From contig NC_019904.1 of the NCBI RefSeq assembly GCF_000325705.1, positions 4,280,001-4,344,000 of the forward strand: a stretch of 64,000 bases of DNA, given 5' to 3'. This DNA comes from Echinicola vietnamensis DSM 17526. Lineage in GTDB: Bacteria > Bacteroidota > Bacteroidia > Cytophagales > Cyclobacteriaceae. Positions 53,262 through 61,835 of the stretch are shown here, piece by piece. Below the pieces are notes generated by a model. It searched no databases and was not told the DNA's origin. It saw only the letters and a list, made by a program, of their open reading frames with translations. The position numbers were made by a program, and so were the translations under genes. How positions within the stretch are numbered: the first letter of the stretch is position 1; the number at the start of each line of letters is the position of its first letter.

Positions 53262-53891
53262 ATGAAAACAGCAAATCTATGCATCGCCTTAACATTGTTT
53301 CTGTTGACCTCTTGTTTTTCATCCAAGGATTTTGTCGCCGAATATGATTATGATTATCGCGGAAACTTCAAGAAATACAAGACCTTCGCTTTTATGGAGG
53401 ATACAGGGACAGATTCGATCAAACACATCCCTATCATAAACAAGACCATTGTCTCACGCTTAAACTCCCAAGGCTTTAGCCAACAAATAGAACAACCAGA
53501 TATCCTGATTTATTATAAACTGTTCATCAACCAGATTCGATACCGAGGGTACATCCAACCCGATTTCGACAATTGGCTTTCTGCCAGGGGGTTGGAGATC
53601 TTGAAGGAAGAGAAATTGCGGGAAGAAAAGGAAAAAGTGCTTGAGGACGAAGAAGAAGACGAGGAAGACCGAAAAAAGGGGGAAGATTATGAAAATATAA
53701 AGTACTATGAAAATGAAGGAATGCTGATCATCTATGTCATTGATTACAAAAAAAACAAAACCATCTGGCAAGGATATACCGCCGCAAATTTTGACGTAAA
53801 CTCCCCTAGTATTAATCTTGATTTAACAAGAGCCACTTATAAAGTGATGAATCAATTTAGGTTGGTTACCAACAATTATAGTTATTATTGA
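53262..53891 (+). CDS. DUF4136 family lipoprotein with acidic insert
   Basis: 209 residues with lipobox LLTSC (Cys18). The DUF4136 core is visible: FKKYKTFAFMED near the start, the I/L-rich middle PDILIYYKLFINQ, and a C-terminal GMLIIYVIDYKKNKTIWQGY block. Between these, residues about 118-145 are an unusual, highly charged stretch (EKLREEKEKVLEDEEEDEED) predicted to be a charged helix or disordered. The family's function is unknown. It appears to be a single-gene unit anchored in the cell envelope. Confidence 0.85.
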   Translation: MKTANLCIALTLFLLTSCFSSKDFVAEYDYDYRGNFKKYKTFAFMEDTGTDSIKHIPIINKTIVSRLNSQGFSQQIEQPDILIYYKLFINQIRYRGYIQPDFDNWLSARGLEILKEEKLREEKEKVLEDEEEDEEDRKKGEDYENIKYYENEGMLIIYVIDYKKNKTIWQGYTAANFDVNSPSINLDLTRATYKVMNQFRLVTNNYSYY

Positions 53892-54862
53892 TCGTCAGGA
53901 ATACCATGCTGAGCTTGTGATTGGTTCTGGATCAGGCCATGTTGCTAGAGGCGTTAAATGTTTTATTTATAAATAAAATGGTTTGTTACGAAGACGCTAA
54001 GGCACCAAACAATTATTAAATTTCTTTGTGACATTGGGGCTTTGTGACTTTTTTTTATCACGAAGCAAACGGGCAGTTACCAACTATTTCGCTTGATTCT
54101 TAGTCATCCATTTTTTTATTTCTATCACCTATGTTTAGCTCCATAGGGGCGACACATCCATAGTCATGTGTTTCCCCCCATGGCAAATTAACCCATTAAC
54201 ATGGCCCGTTATAGCCACACTGCCCTCCCTACTAACCATAAATTCCAGCAAAATCCCATTCAGTGTCCATGGTGGAAACCATCAATTATCGGTGTAAAGT
54301 ATTCTTTCACAAAAACGTGTTAACATTCATCCCTTGGAAAAATGGCTTGATCCCATTGATCATCAAAACGGGGTTTACTGAAGTGTTGAGCTAGGCTTTC
54401 AGCCTGAAAGGAAGAAATTATGGTCACTGCACCCCAAGGCCTTGCCTTGGGCTAGCGTGATAGAAGACTTTCAGCCTTCGGTTCCAGCATAGAATTTGGG
54501 TATAAGTATCTGCTTGAGGCCTCAATGCTATTATGTTACTATATTTATTAGATGCTAGACCAAGGGCCCTCCTACTGAGGCCAGGGAGTCGAGGCCCTTC
54601 TAATATTAGCACCAGCCAACATCCTCCCCCAACATCGTAGCGTGATCCCGGATCTAGCTGAAATTATAAGATAAAAAATCATTATCCACTCCTCAGCTTT
54701 ACCAAGCACTATTTTGCCAAGCTTAAACCGCAAGATTTAGGTATTTGAATTCATAAAAAGGGACTTTAAACCATAGATTTGCCAGCACTTTTATATTGCC
54801 AAAAAAAATGCTTATTTACTATATTATTCAATCAGATACCGATCAGGTTTGACCAGATATAA
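53892..54862. other. 970-nt gene-poor gap with repeats and palindromes
   Basis: No gene. It holds a family D segment at 53986-54062 (ACGAAGACGCTAAGGCACCA ... GGGGCTTTGTGACTT), an inverted family C unit at about 54130-54265, and a short perfect palindrome CCCAAGGC-CTT-GCCTTGGG at 54433-54451 inside a block with TTTCAGCCTGAAAG at 54392-54405. Confidence 0.7.
54130..54265 (-). repeat. Dispersed repeat family C, copy 2 (inverted)
   Basis: Read on the minus strand: GAATGGGATTTTGCTGGAAT, TTATGGTTAGTAG, then CTATGGATGTGTCGCC (plus-strand 54148-54163) and CTATGGAGCTAAAC. Collinear with 50326-50460. Confidence 0.8.
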
Positions 54863-57800
54863 ATGACTTTTAAAGTAGCTTTAAATCGTTTACCCACACC
54901 CATAAAAAGATCCTGTAAACATTGGCTAACAATGATGCAGCACTCCACTGGATGTCAAGCAGCATTACTATATTTGGCAGAAGATAAACATGTAGAAATG
55001 GTATTGTCCCACGGCATACATGAAGAACCCTTGGAAACCATTTCGGCATCTTTACATACTTACATATCGGATGCGACTGCGGGGACATATGAGATTTCTG
55101 TAGGCATTTTAAATGAAGGATTTACTGAAACCAAGTATAGGCTAATTGCCAACATAAAGGGCGAAAATGTCATGCCTATCGGTTACGTGGTACTGATATT
55201 TAAAGCCAGCATATCCTTGACATCAGCCATAAAGGAAGCGTTATCTATTATCACCAACGCTCTCTTTCATGAATTAACTCAGTATGAAGTCAATAAGGAT
55301 GTGGAATTACCACGTCAGAGCTTAAGGGAGATTTACCACAAGACCAATGAAGTGGCCCGAGTTGGCGGTTGGGAGCTAGACTGTGAGACCAACACGATAT
55401 TTTGGACAGATATTACACGTGAAATTCATGAAGTAGAAAGTGATTTTGTTCCCACGTTAAAAAGCGCTTTAACCTTTTATGATATTGACGATTCAAAAGC
55501 ACTGATCACAAAGGCAGTATCGAAGGCACGCAGGGAAAACAAACCCTACGACTTGGAACTCAGGTTAAAAACAGCAAAGGGAAATATTATATGGATAAGG
55601 ACCATTGGTGAACCTGAGTTTAAAAACAGCGTTTGTGTTCGGATTTTTGGCACCATACAAGATACCACAAAAGCCAAAGAAGCTGAGGAAAATGTCATTC
55701 AATCAAAAAAATTATTGGAGAACGTCCTAAATACTTCTACGGAAGTGTCCATCATAGCCACCGACGCTAAAGGGATCGTCCGGTTATTCAGCAAAGGAGC
55801 TGAAAGGATGTTGGGTTATGCTGCAGAAGAGGTAGTCGATAAATGTACACCTGATATTTTCCATGATAAAGAGGAGATCCAACAAAGCGTCCATCGTTTA
55901 AAGGAAGAGTATGGCCAAGAAATAGACCCCTTGCGAGCTTTTATATATGAGTCTATTCTTAAAGGTTCTGATTCAAAAGAATGGACATACATCCGAAAAG
56001 ATAAGCGTCGGATTACGGTAAAATTAACCATGAGTCCTATGCGGGATGATAATGGAGAAATCAATGGATACTTGGGCGTAGCTACCGATATTACGGATGA
56101 AAAGAAAGCGACCCAAAACCTCCTAATCGAAAGAGCAAGGCTACATTCATTTGTCAAGCATGTGCCTGCAGCTGTGGCGATGTTGGACAATGAATTAAAG
56201 TTTATTGCTTATAGCGACAAATGGATAGAAATGTATGGGCTCGAAAAGGAGGACTTAATCGGAAAATCCCACTATGAAATATTCACCAATATCTCTGAAG
56301 AATGGCAGGAAGTCCATCGGCGTGGTTTAGGTGGAGAAGTCATCAAGTGTGAAGAAGATGTATGGCGGCCAGAAGGATGGTCACATGATCAATATGTGAG
56401 GTGGGAAATCAGGCCTTGGTACCGCTCAAAAGAGAAAATCGGTGGTATTCTTATGCTTACCGAAGACATAACGGAAGCCTATTTCCAAAAAAATGACCTA
56501 CAGCAATCAATGCGACATGCTGAACAAGCCAATAGGGCCAAATCGGAGTTTTTGGCCAATATGAGTCATGAAATACGCACACCACTCAATGGAATTATTG
56601 GCTTTAGCGACTTGGTTTTAAAAACAGAGCTGAACGATCGGCAAGAACAATATCTCTCGATTGTTAATCAATCGGCCAATTCCCTCCTCAATATCATCAA
56701 TGACATCTTGGACTTTTCCAAAATCGAGGCGGGTAAGCTGGACCTTGACATCGAGCGCTACGATTTATATGAGCTGGTAGAACAGGCCAGTGACATTATC
56801 ACATATGTTATCCACCAAAAAGGCTTGGAAATGTTACTTAATATTTCTCCAAATATTCCAAGGTTTGCCTGGATAGATAGTGTTAGACTCAAACAAGTGC
56901 TGGTTAATCTATTAGGAAATGCTTCTAAATTTACCGATAAAGGAGAAATTGAGCTCAAACTAACACCTCTTTCGAACTCCAATAAAAATGGAGAAATGGA
57001 TATTCGTTTTTCCGTACGAGATACTGGAATTGGCATAAAATCAGAAAAACAAGACAAGATATTTGAGGCTTTTTCCCAAGAAGATGTAAGTACGACCAAG
57101 AAATATGGAGGAACCGGACTGGGCCTTACTATTTCCAACCGTTTGCTACAACTGATGGGAAGTAAGCTCCAATTAACCAGCACCCCTAATAGAGGAAGTA
57201 CGTTCTATTTTGACTTGAGAATAAAATGTGAGGATGGCCAAGCTATCCCCCTAGAAGGAGAACCTAACTTGCACAAAATCTTAATCGTAGATGATAATGC
57301 AAACAATCGTATGATCATAGAACGAATGCTGGCGCTTAAGGGGATTCAGACAGTTCAGGCAAAAAATGGTTACGAAGCTATTCAGCGATTGGTAGACGGA
57401 GAAGAATATGATGTAATCCTAATGGATTTTCAAATGCCCTACCTTAACGGTATCGATACGGCCCGAAAAATACGTGCCAATTTCAAGGAGCAGCCTATCA
57501 TATTTCTCCACAGTTCTTCAGAAGATAAAACCATCAGTCTAGCATCAAAGGAACTAAGCATTCCACACCGGTTAATCAAGCCAATAAAAATGCAAGACAT
57601 GTATGACGCTCTTCTCAAAATAAAGCATAACAATCGTAAGGGGAAGGAACCTAAAGAAAAAAGACTTTACGCCCCCCCTTTGCTGACTGAAAAAAGCTCC
57701 ATTCTCTTCGTGGAAGATAATGCGATCAATATGCTGTTGGGAAAAACGGTCATTCACAACATTTCTCCTAAAACTACAGTATTAGAGGCTAGCAATGGAA

Positions 57801-58450
57801 AACAAGCACTCGAACTACTTAAAGTAAATTTACCGGACATGATATTTATGGATGTGCAAATGCCTGAAATGAATGGATATGAGGCCACAAAAATAATCAG
57901 GAAGGAATATAAAAATAAAAACCTGCTAATCTTCGCACTTACAGCAGGCAACCTAAAAGGAGAAAAAGAAAAATGCATGGAAGCTGGTATGGATGATTTT
58001 ATAGCCAAGCCATTTGTGGAAGAAGATCTTATTCGCCTTTTGGAAAAATGGAGTAAATCCATTGATAAGCATAAAAATGCCCCCTCTATACCCTCTGAAA
58101 ACCTTAATCCATTTAATATTCGAAAGCTACAACTAGTCATGGACTTTAAGGACCTAGAAGACCCAATATTCAAACAGTTAATTAATATTAGCAAAAAAGA
58201 ACTAACTAAAACTAAAGATTCATTAGAATTGCTTCCTGCAATTGACAATCCGGATCTTTCTAAAATAGCCCATAAACTTTATAGCTCTGCCACTTCTTTA
58301 TGTATGGAAAAACTTGCTAGTCTTGCCTCCAAGCTAGAGAACGCATCACTTTCTATGGAAAAACATTCATTAATCAGCAGCTTAACTGATGAAATCCTGC
58401 TAGAAATCACTGAACGATTGGCTGACCTAAATTTATATTCAGGAGATTAG
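54863..58450 (+). CDS. Hybrid sensor histidine kinase with PAS, two receivers and Hpt
   Basis: 1195 residues, no membrane helix visible. Residues about 20-140 look GAF-like; PAS domains follow at about 160-275, 285-415 and 425-545. The HisKA box MSHEIRTPLNG has phospho-acceptor His569; the ATPase has N682/N686, DTGIGI (720-725) and GGTGLGL (749-755). Receiver 1 has D855 (VILMDFQMP) and K906; receiver 2 has D997 (MIFMDVQMP) and K1049. A C-terminal Hpt domain has His1137 in KIAHKLYSSA. It is a soluble ArcB/BarA-style phosphorelay without DNA-binding output; the signal and final regulator are unknown. It precedes the molybdate operon by 132 nt, which may be chance. Confidence 0.93.
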   Translation: MTFKVALNRLPTPIKRSCKHWLTMMQHSTGCQAALLYLAEDKHVEMVLSHGIHEEPLETISASLHTYISDATAGTYEISVGILNEGFTETKYRLIANIKGENVMPIGYVVLIFKASISLTSAIKEALSIITNALFHELTQYEVNKDVELPRQSLREIYHKTNEVARVGGWELDCETNTIFWTDITREIHEVESDFVPTLKSALTFYDIDDSKALITKAVSKARRENKPYDLELRLKTAKGNIIWIRTIGEPEFKNSVCVRIFGTIQDTTKAKEAEENVIQSKKLLENVLNTSTEVSIIATDAKGIVRLFSKGAERMLGYAAEEVVDKCTPDIFHDKEEIQQSVHRLKEEYGQEIDPLRAFIYESILKGSDSKEWTYIRKDKRRITVKLTMSPMRDDNGEINGYLGVATDITDEKKATQNLLIERARLHSFVKHVPAAVAMLDNELKFIAYSDKWIEMYGLEKEDLIGKSHYEIFTNISEEWQEVHRRGLGGEVIKCEEDVWRPEGWSHDQYVRWEIRPWYRSKEKIGGILMLTEDITEAYFQKNDLQQSMRHAEQANRAKSEFLANMSHEIRTPLNGIIGFSDLVLKTELNDRQEQYLSIVNQSANSLLNIINDILDFSKIEAGKLDLDIERYDLYELVEQASDIITYVIHQKGLEMLLNISPNIPRFAWIDSVRLKQVLVNLLGNASKFTDKGEIELKLTPLSNSNKNGEMDIRFSVRDTGIGIKSEKQDKIFEAFSQEDVSTTKKYGGTGLGLTISNRLLQLMGSKLQLTSTPNRGSTFYFDLRIKCEDGQAIPLEGEPNLHKILIVDDNANNRMIIERMLALKGIQTVQAKNGYEAIQRLVDGEEYDVILMDFQMPYLNGIDTARKIRANFKEQPIIFLHSSSEDKTISLASKELSIPHRLIKPIKMQDMYDALLKIKHNNRKGKEPKEKRLYAPPLLTEKSSILFVEDNAINMLLGKTVIHNISPKTTVLEASNGKQALELLKVNLPDMIFMDVQMPEMNGYEATKIIRKEYKNKNLLIFALTAGNLKGEKEKCMEAGMDDFIAKPFVEEDLIRLLEKWSKSIDKHKNAPSIPSENLNPFNIRKLQLVMDFKDLEDPIFKQLINISKKELTKTKDSLELLPAIDNPDLSKIAHKLYSSATSLCMEKLASLASKLENASLSMEKHSLISSLTDEILLEITERLADLNLYSGD

Positions 58451-58582
58451 CTTTGAACACATCATCTTCATCTATATTTTTAATCTTTAAACTAAAAAAA
58501 TATACTCCATTGAGGGAAAACTGACCCAAATCATCTAACAACCTTCCACATACAATTAAATCTATCCAAAGCTGTAAATCTT

Positions 58583-59344
58583 ATGAAGTATTTCAGTATT
58601 CTAATAGTTGTGGTCTTCACCATGGCTGGCTGCCAAACAGGACCAAACTCGAGGCTCACCATTGCCACAGCTGCCAATATGCAATATGCCATGAAAGCTT
58701 TGAAAAAAGGTTTTGAGGCTTCATCTGGCGTGCCATGTCATATGGTGGTGAGCAGCTCGGGAAAACTAACCGCGCAGGTAAAAGAAGGTGCGCCATATGA
58801 CGTTTTTGTTGCAGCCAATCTAAAATATCCGAATGCTGTATACGAAGCAGGCTTAGCCCATTTTCCCGCCAAAGTATATGCTTTAGGAGCTTTGGTGTTG
58901 TGGTCGATGGACGAAGGCATTACCCCTTCCTTGGAGGCCCTTACTGATCCCAACATTCACCATATTGCTATTGCCAATCCCAAAACGGCCCCCTATGGGT
59001 TGGCAGCTGAAGAAACACTGAAAGCCCATGGTCTTTTCCCAATTTTAAGCAATAAATTGGTGTTTGGTGAAAGCATCTCCCAAACCAACCAATATATTGT
59101 ATCAAAATCAGCAGAAATTGGCTTTACTTCGCTTTCAGTGGTCAAATCCCCTGCCCTGTCAGGAAAAGGTAAATGGACCTTGCTGGACGAAAAGGACTAT
59201 AGCCCTATCGAACAAGGGGTTGTAGTCATTGACCGGAAAGCAGACCAAAAACCCGAGGCAATGCTGTTTTATGAATATTTATTTTCAAAGGAAGCCCAAC
59301 GGATTTTGGAGGATTATGGCTACAAGATACCTGCTGGTTCGTAA
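58583..59344 (+). CDS. modA: Molybdate ABC transporter substrate-binding lipoprotein
   Basis: 253 residues with lipobox TMAGC (Cys16). It follows the ModA plan: LTIATAANMQYAMKALKKGF, MVVSSSGKLTAQVKEGAPYD, FVAANLKYP and IANPKTAPYGLAAEE. Conserved serines in the SSSGK and ATAAN segments fit oxyanion binding. It delivers molybdate (possibly tungstate) to ModBC, and is the first gene of a four-gene operon; the next gene starts 40 nt later. Confidence 0.94.
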   Translation: MKYFSILIVVVFTMAGCQTGPNSRLTIATAANMQYAMKALKKGFEASSGVPCHMVVSSSGKLTAQVKEGAPYDVFVAANLKYPNAVYEAGLAHFPAKVYALGALVLWSMDEGITPSLEALTDPNIHHIAIANPKTAPYGLAAEETLKAHGLFPILSNKLVFGESISQTNQYIVSKSAEIGFTSLSVVKSPALSGKGKWTLLDEKDYSPIEQGVVVIDRKADQKPEAMLFYEYLFSKEAQRILEDYGYKIPAGS

Positions 59345-59384
59345 TACTTCCTCTGGCTTTCTTTGTAAATTGCTACTGATCTCT

Positions 59385-59789
59385 ATGAACAAGTTCACCG
59401 GACATATCAAGGACATTAACAGCAGCGATCAAATGTCCCTCGTTACCATACAGCTTCAGGGCGACGTGGCTATCCAATCGTTGGTTATCGACACGCCTAC
59501 TACTGCCCCATACCTCCAAAAAGGTTCCCCTATTGAAGTCCTTTTCAAAGAAACCGAAGTGCTTATAGGAACTTCTGTCCCTAAGAATTGGAGCATTGAA
59601 AACAATATTGCCGGCCATATAGTAGCGATCAAACCAGGAAAATTATTGAGTAGATTGCGGATTGAAACTGCATCCGGTGTACTCGTGGCGTTAATCAGCA
59701 CCGAATCGTTAACATCACTGGCATTGGCCCTTGATATGGCTGTCGTTGCCGCAATAAAAACCAATGAAGTCATGCTATCTCCCTTATGA
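59385..59789 (+). CDS. Double Mop/TOBE-domain molybdate-binding protein
   Basis: 134 residues from the ATG at 59385; the open frame extends upstream but overlaps modA. Two TOBE/Mop-like halves are visible: residues 1-67 (MNKFTGHIKDINSSD, VTIQLQGDVAIQSLVI, VLFKETEVLIG) and 70-134 (NNIAGHIVAIKPGK, LRIETASGVLVALIS, VVAAIKTNEVML). Molbindins of this type bind molybdate in the cytoplasm and may store or sense it. It sits between modA and modB, and its stop overlaps the modB start (ATGA). Confidence 0.88.
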   Translation: MNKFTGHIKDINSSDQMSLVTIQLQGDVAIQSLVIDTPTTAPYLQKGSPIEVLFKETEVLIGTSVPKNWSIENNIAGHIVAIKPGKLLSRLRIETASGVLVALISTESLTSLALALDMAVVAAIKTNEVMLSPL

Positions 59790-60457
59790 ATTGGTTTCCC
59801 ATCATATTGACCTTAAAACTGGCCTTGGTGACGACCGTGATCCTGTTCATTGTAGCACTGCCATTGGCCTATTGGCTATCGGAAACCCGGATAAAGGTCA
59901 AACCTGTCGTGGAAGCGCTGGTCAGTATGCCTTTGGTGTTGCCTCCAACGGTATTGGGGTTTTATTTGCTGGTGGCATTTAGCCCCCAAAATGCTTTTGG
60001 ACACTGGCTAGAAAAAGTGTTGGACATCAAGCTGGTATTTACCTTTTCCGGTATTGTGCTAGCCTCGTGCCTTTATAGTTTGCCCTTCATGGTTCAGCCG
60101 TTGCAATCGGGCTTGGCCAGTATTCCTACCAGTATCAAAGAAGCATCACTTCTCATGGGTAAAAGTAAGTGGACCATCCTTCGGAAAGTACTGCTGCCTA
60201 ATATAAAGCCCTCTGTTCTGACAGCTTGTGTGCTCACTTTTGCGCATACCATGGGGGAATTTGGTGTAGTGCTCATGATTGGGGGCAATATTCCCGAAAA
60301 GACCAAAGTGGCCTCCATTGCCGTTTATGACGAAGTGGAAAGTTTAAATTATGCAGCTGCAAACCAATATGCTATCATTTTAGTGTTACTTTCTTTTATC
60401 ACCCTGCTCTGCGTATATTTTTACAATGGAAGCTATTTTAAAACATTCACCAAATGA
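59786..60457 (+). CDS. modB: Molybdate ABC transporter permease
   Basis: A 223-residue inner-membrane protein with about five helices. It has the ModB opening KLALVTTVILFIVALPLAYW, SMPLVLPPTVLGFYLL, and the EAA loop EASLLMGKSKWTILRKVLLP, which couples to the ATPase. It overlaps the preceding gene and modC by 4 nt each (ATGA), so the three are translationally coupled. Confidence 0.95.
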   Translation: MNWFPIILTLKLALVTTVILFIVALPLAYWLSETRIKVKPVVEALVSMPLVLPPTVLGFYLLVAFSPQNAFGHWLEKVLDIKLVFTFSGIVLASCLYSLPFMVQPLQSGLASIPTSIKEASLLMGKSKWTILRKVLLPNIKPSVLTACVLTFAHTMGEFGVVLMIGGNIPEKTKVASIAVYDEVESLNYAAANQYAIILVLLSFITLLCVYFYNGSYFKTFTK

Positions 60458-61326
60458 TCAATATAGACCTCCAAAAATCTTTAAAGGCCAATGGCCCTGC
60501 CATGGATCTGGACATCAAGCTGACCATCTCTCAAGGGGAATTCATCACCCTTTTTGGTCCGTCAGGTTCTGGCAAGACGTCTACTTTGCGGATGATCAGT
60601 GGGCTATTGACGCCGGATAAAGGACACCTTTCGGTAAATGGTGAGCAATGGTTTGATGCTTCCTTCGGCAAAAATGTGTCTCCCGGAAGGCGAAAACTGG
60701 GTTATTTGTTTCAGGATTATTCACTTTTTCCGAACATGACTGTAAAGGAAAACATTGCTTTTGCCCTAAAAAATGCAAAGGATAAAGCTTATTTGATGGA
60801 ATTGCTGGAAAGTATGGGGCTTTTGCACCTTCAGGACACCCTGCCAAAACACTTATCCGGTGGACAGCAACAACGCGTGGCCTTGGCCAGGGCGCTGGCC
60901 CTCAAACCGGATATTTTATTGTTGGATGAACCCTTATCAGCATTAGACCCCTCCATGAGGGAAAAGCTTCAGGAATACATCCTTGCCATTCATCGAAAAT
61001 ACGCGCTAACCACCATTTTGGTCAGCCATGATGCCGGGGAAATCATCAAATTATCGGATCGAATAATTGAACTCGATCATGGTAAAGTTTTGCGGCAATG
61101 CACCCCAAAAGAATTTTTCGGGACAGGACTTACCAGTGCCAAATTCCAATTTCAGGGAGAAATCATGGACATACTTGAAGATGACGTGGTCCATATTGTT
61201 CATGTAAAAACAGGAAACGATCTTGTAAAGGTGGTGTGTGATATGGATGAGACCAAGGAGTTAGGTGTAGGTGATAAAGTCTTGGTAGGCTCTAAGGCCT
61301 TTAACCCATTGATAAAAAAATTATAA
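60454..61326 (+). CDS. modC: Molybdate ABC transporter ATP-binding protein
   Basis: 290 residues. Walker A GPSGSGKTS (about 33-41), Q-loop in YLFQDYSLFPNMT, signature LSGGQQQRVALARAL, Walker B ILLLDEPLSALD and the switch His in LVSHDAGE are all intact. A C-terminal TOBE-like region (about 230-290, FQGEIMDILEDD to VLVGSKAFNPL) is shorter than that of E. coli ModC (352 residues). It powers molybdate import and is the last gene of the operon. Confidence 0.95.
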   Translation: MINIDLQKSLKANGPAMDLDIKLTISQGEFITLFGPSGSGKTSTLRMISGLLTPDKGHLSVNGEQWFDASFGKNVSPGRRKLGYLFQDYSLFPNMTVKENIAFALKNAKDKAYLMELLESMGLLHLQDTLPKHLSGGQQQRVALARALALKPDILLLDEPLSALDPSMREKLQEYILAIHRKYALTTILVSHDAGEIIKLSDRIIELDHGKVLRQCTPKEFFGTGLTSAKFQFQGEIMDILEDDVVHIVHVKTGNDLVKVVCDMDETKELGVGDKVLVGSKAFNPLIKKL

Positions 61327-61348
61327 CCTAAAAGGTGAAAGAACAAGA

Positions 61349-61717
61349 CTATTCTTCTTTCTTTACTTTTGGCATAGCGGCTTTTTTTAACTTTTCGTAC
61401 GTAAACGGCCTGGACAAAATAGATATATCACTTCCATCCGGTAAATTATTCACAATATTACTGTTAAACTCCGTATCCGTAATTAGAATAGTAGGAATGC
61501 CAGTTGAGTTATAACCACCATATATTTCCATAAACTCCTCATAGGGAATTTCTTCATCCACCATATCCACGACCAAATCCAATTTTTCCTTCGCGTCATT
61601 TTCTTGACCCTTTTCCGGATTGGATGACACCACATCAAATCCCATCATCGACAATAATTCACGTATATTGTCTGTCAAAGGCCGATATCCTTTCTTTATT
61701 AATGCTTTGTACAACAT
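61349..61717 (-). CDS. Receiver-like protein of unknown function
   Basis: 122 residues from the ATG at 61717 (the open frame starts at a TTG, 61747). The pattern resembles a divergent CheY fold: LLSMMGFDVVSSNPE, a strand LDLVVDMVDEEIP with an Asp where the phosphoacceptor would be, PTILITDTEF with a Thr, and ILSRPFTYEKL where the usual KP becomes RP. The N-terminal acidic pocket is absent. So it looks like a degenerate receiver, but the call is tentative. It converges on modC, 22 nt away. Confidence 0.55.
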   Translation of the reverse strand: MLYKALIKKGYRPLTDNIRELLSMMGFDVVSSNPEKGQENDAKEKLDLVVDMVDEEIPYEEFMEIYGGYNSTGIPTILITDTEFNSNIVNNLPDGSDISILSRPFTYEKLKKAAMPKVKKEE

Positions 61718-61835
61718 ATTAAAAATCGTTGGCGTATAAGAAAACAATTATCTGAGAAAACTTAAATTTGTGGTTATAGTTTATGCCACGTGAACTTAGG
61801 TCAATTTCACTACTTTTCCTAAAATAAGCAACTTT

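Noticed and set aside
54424..54612. Leftward 62-codon open frame in a gene-poor gap
   Set aside because: It is composed of palindromic repeat sequence and has no family features.
59229..59384. Upstream extension of the Mop protein frame
   Set aside because: It overlaps the end of modA in another frame and lacks similarity to the TOBE family; ATG 59385 begins the domain directly.
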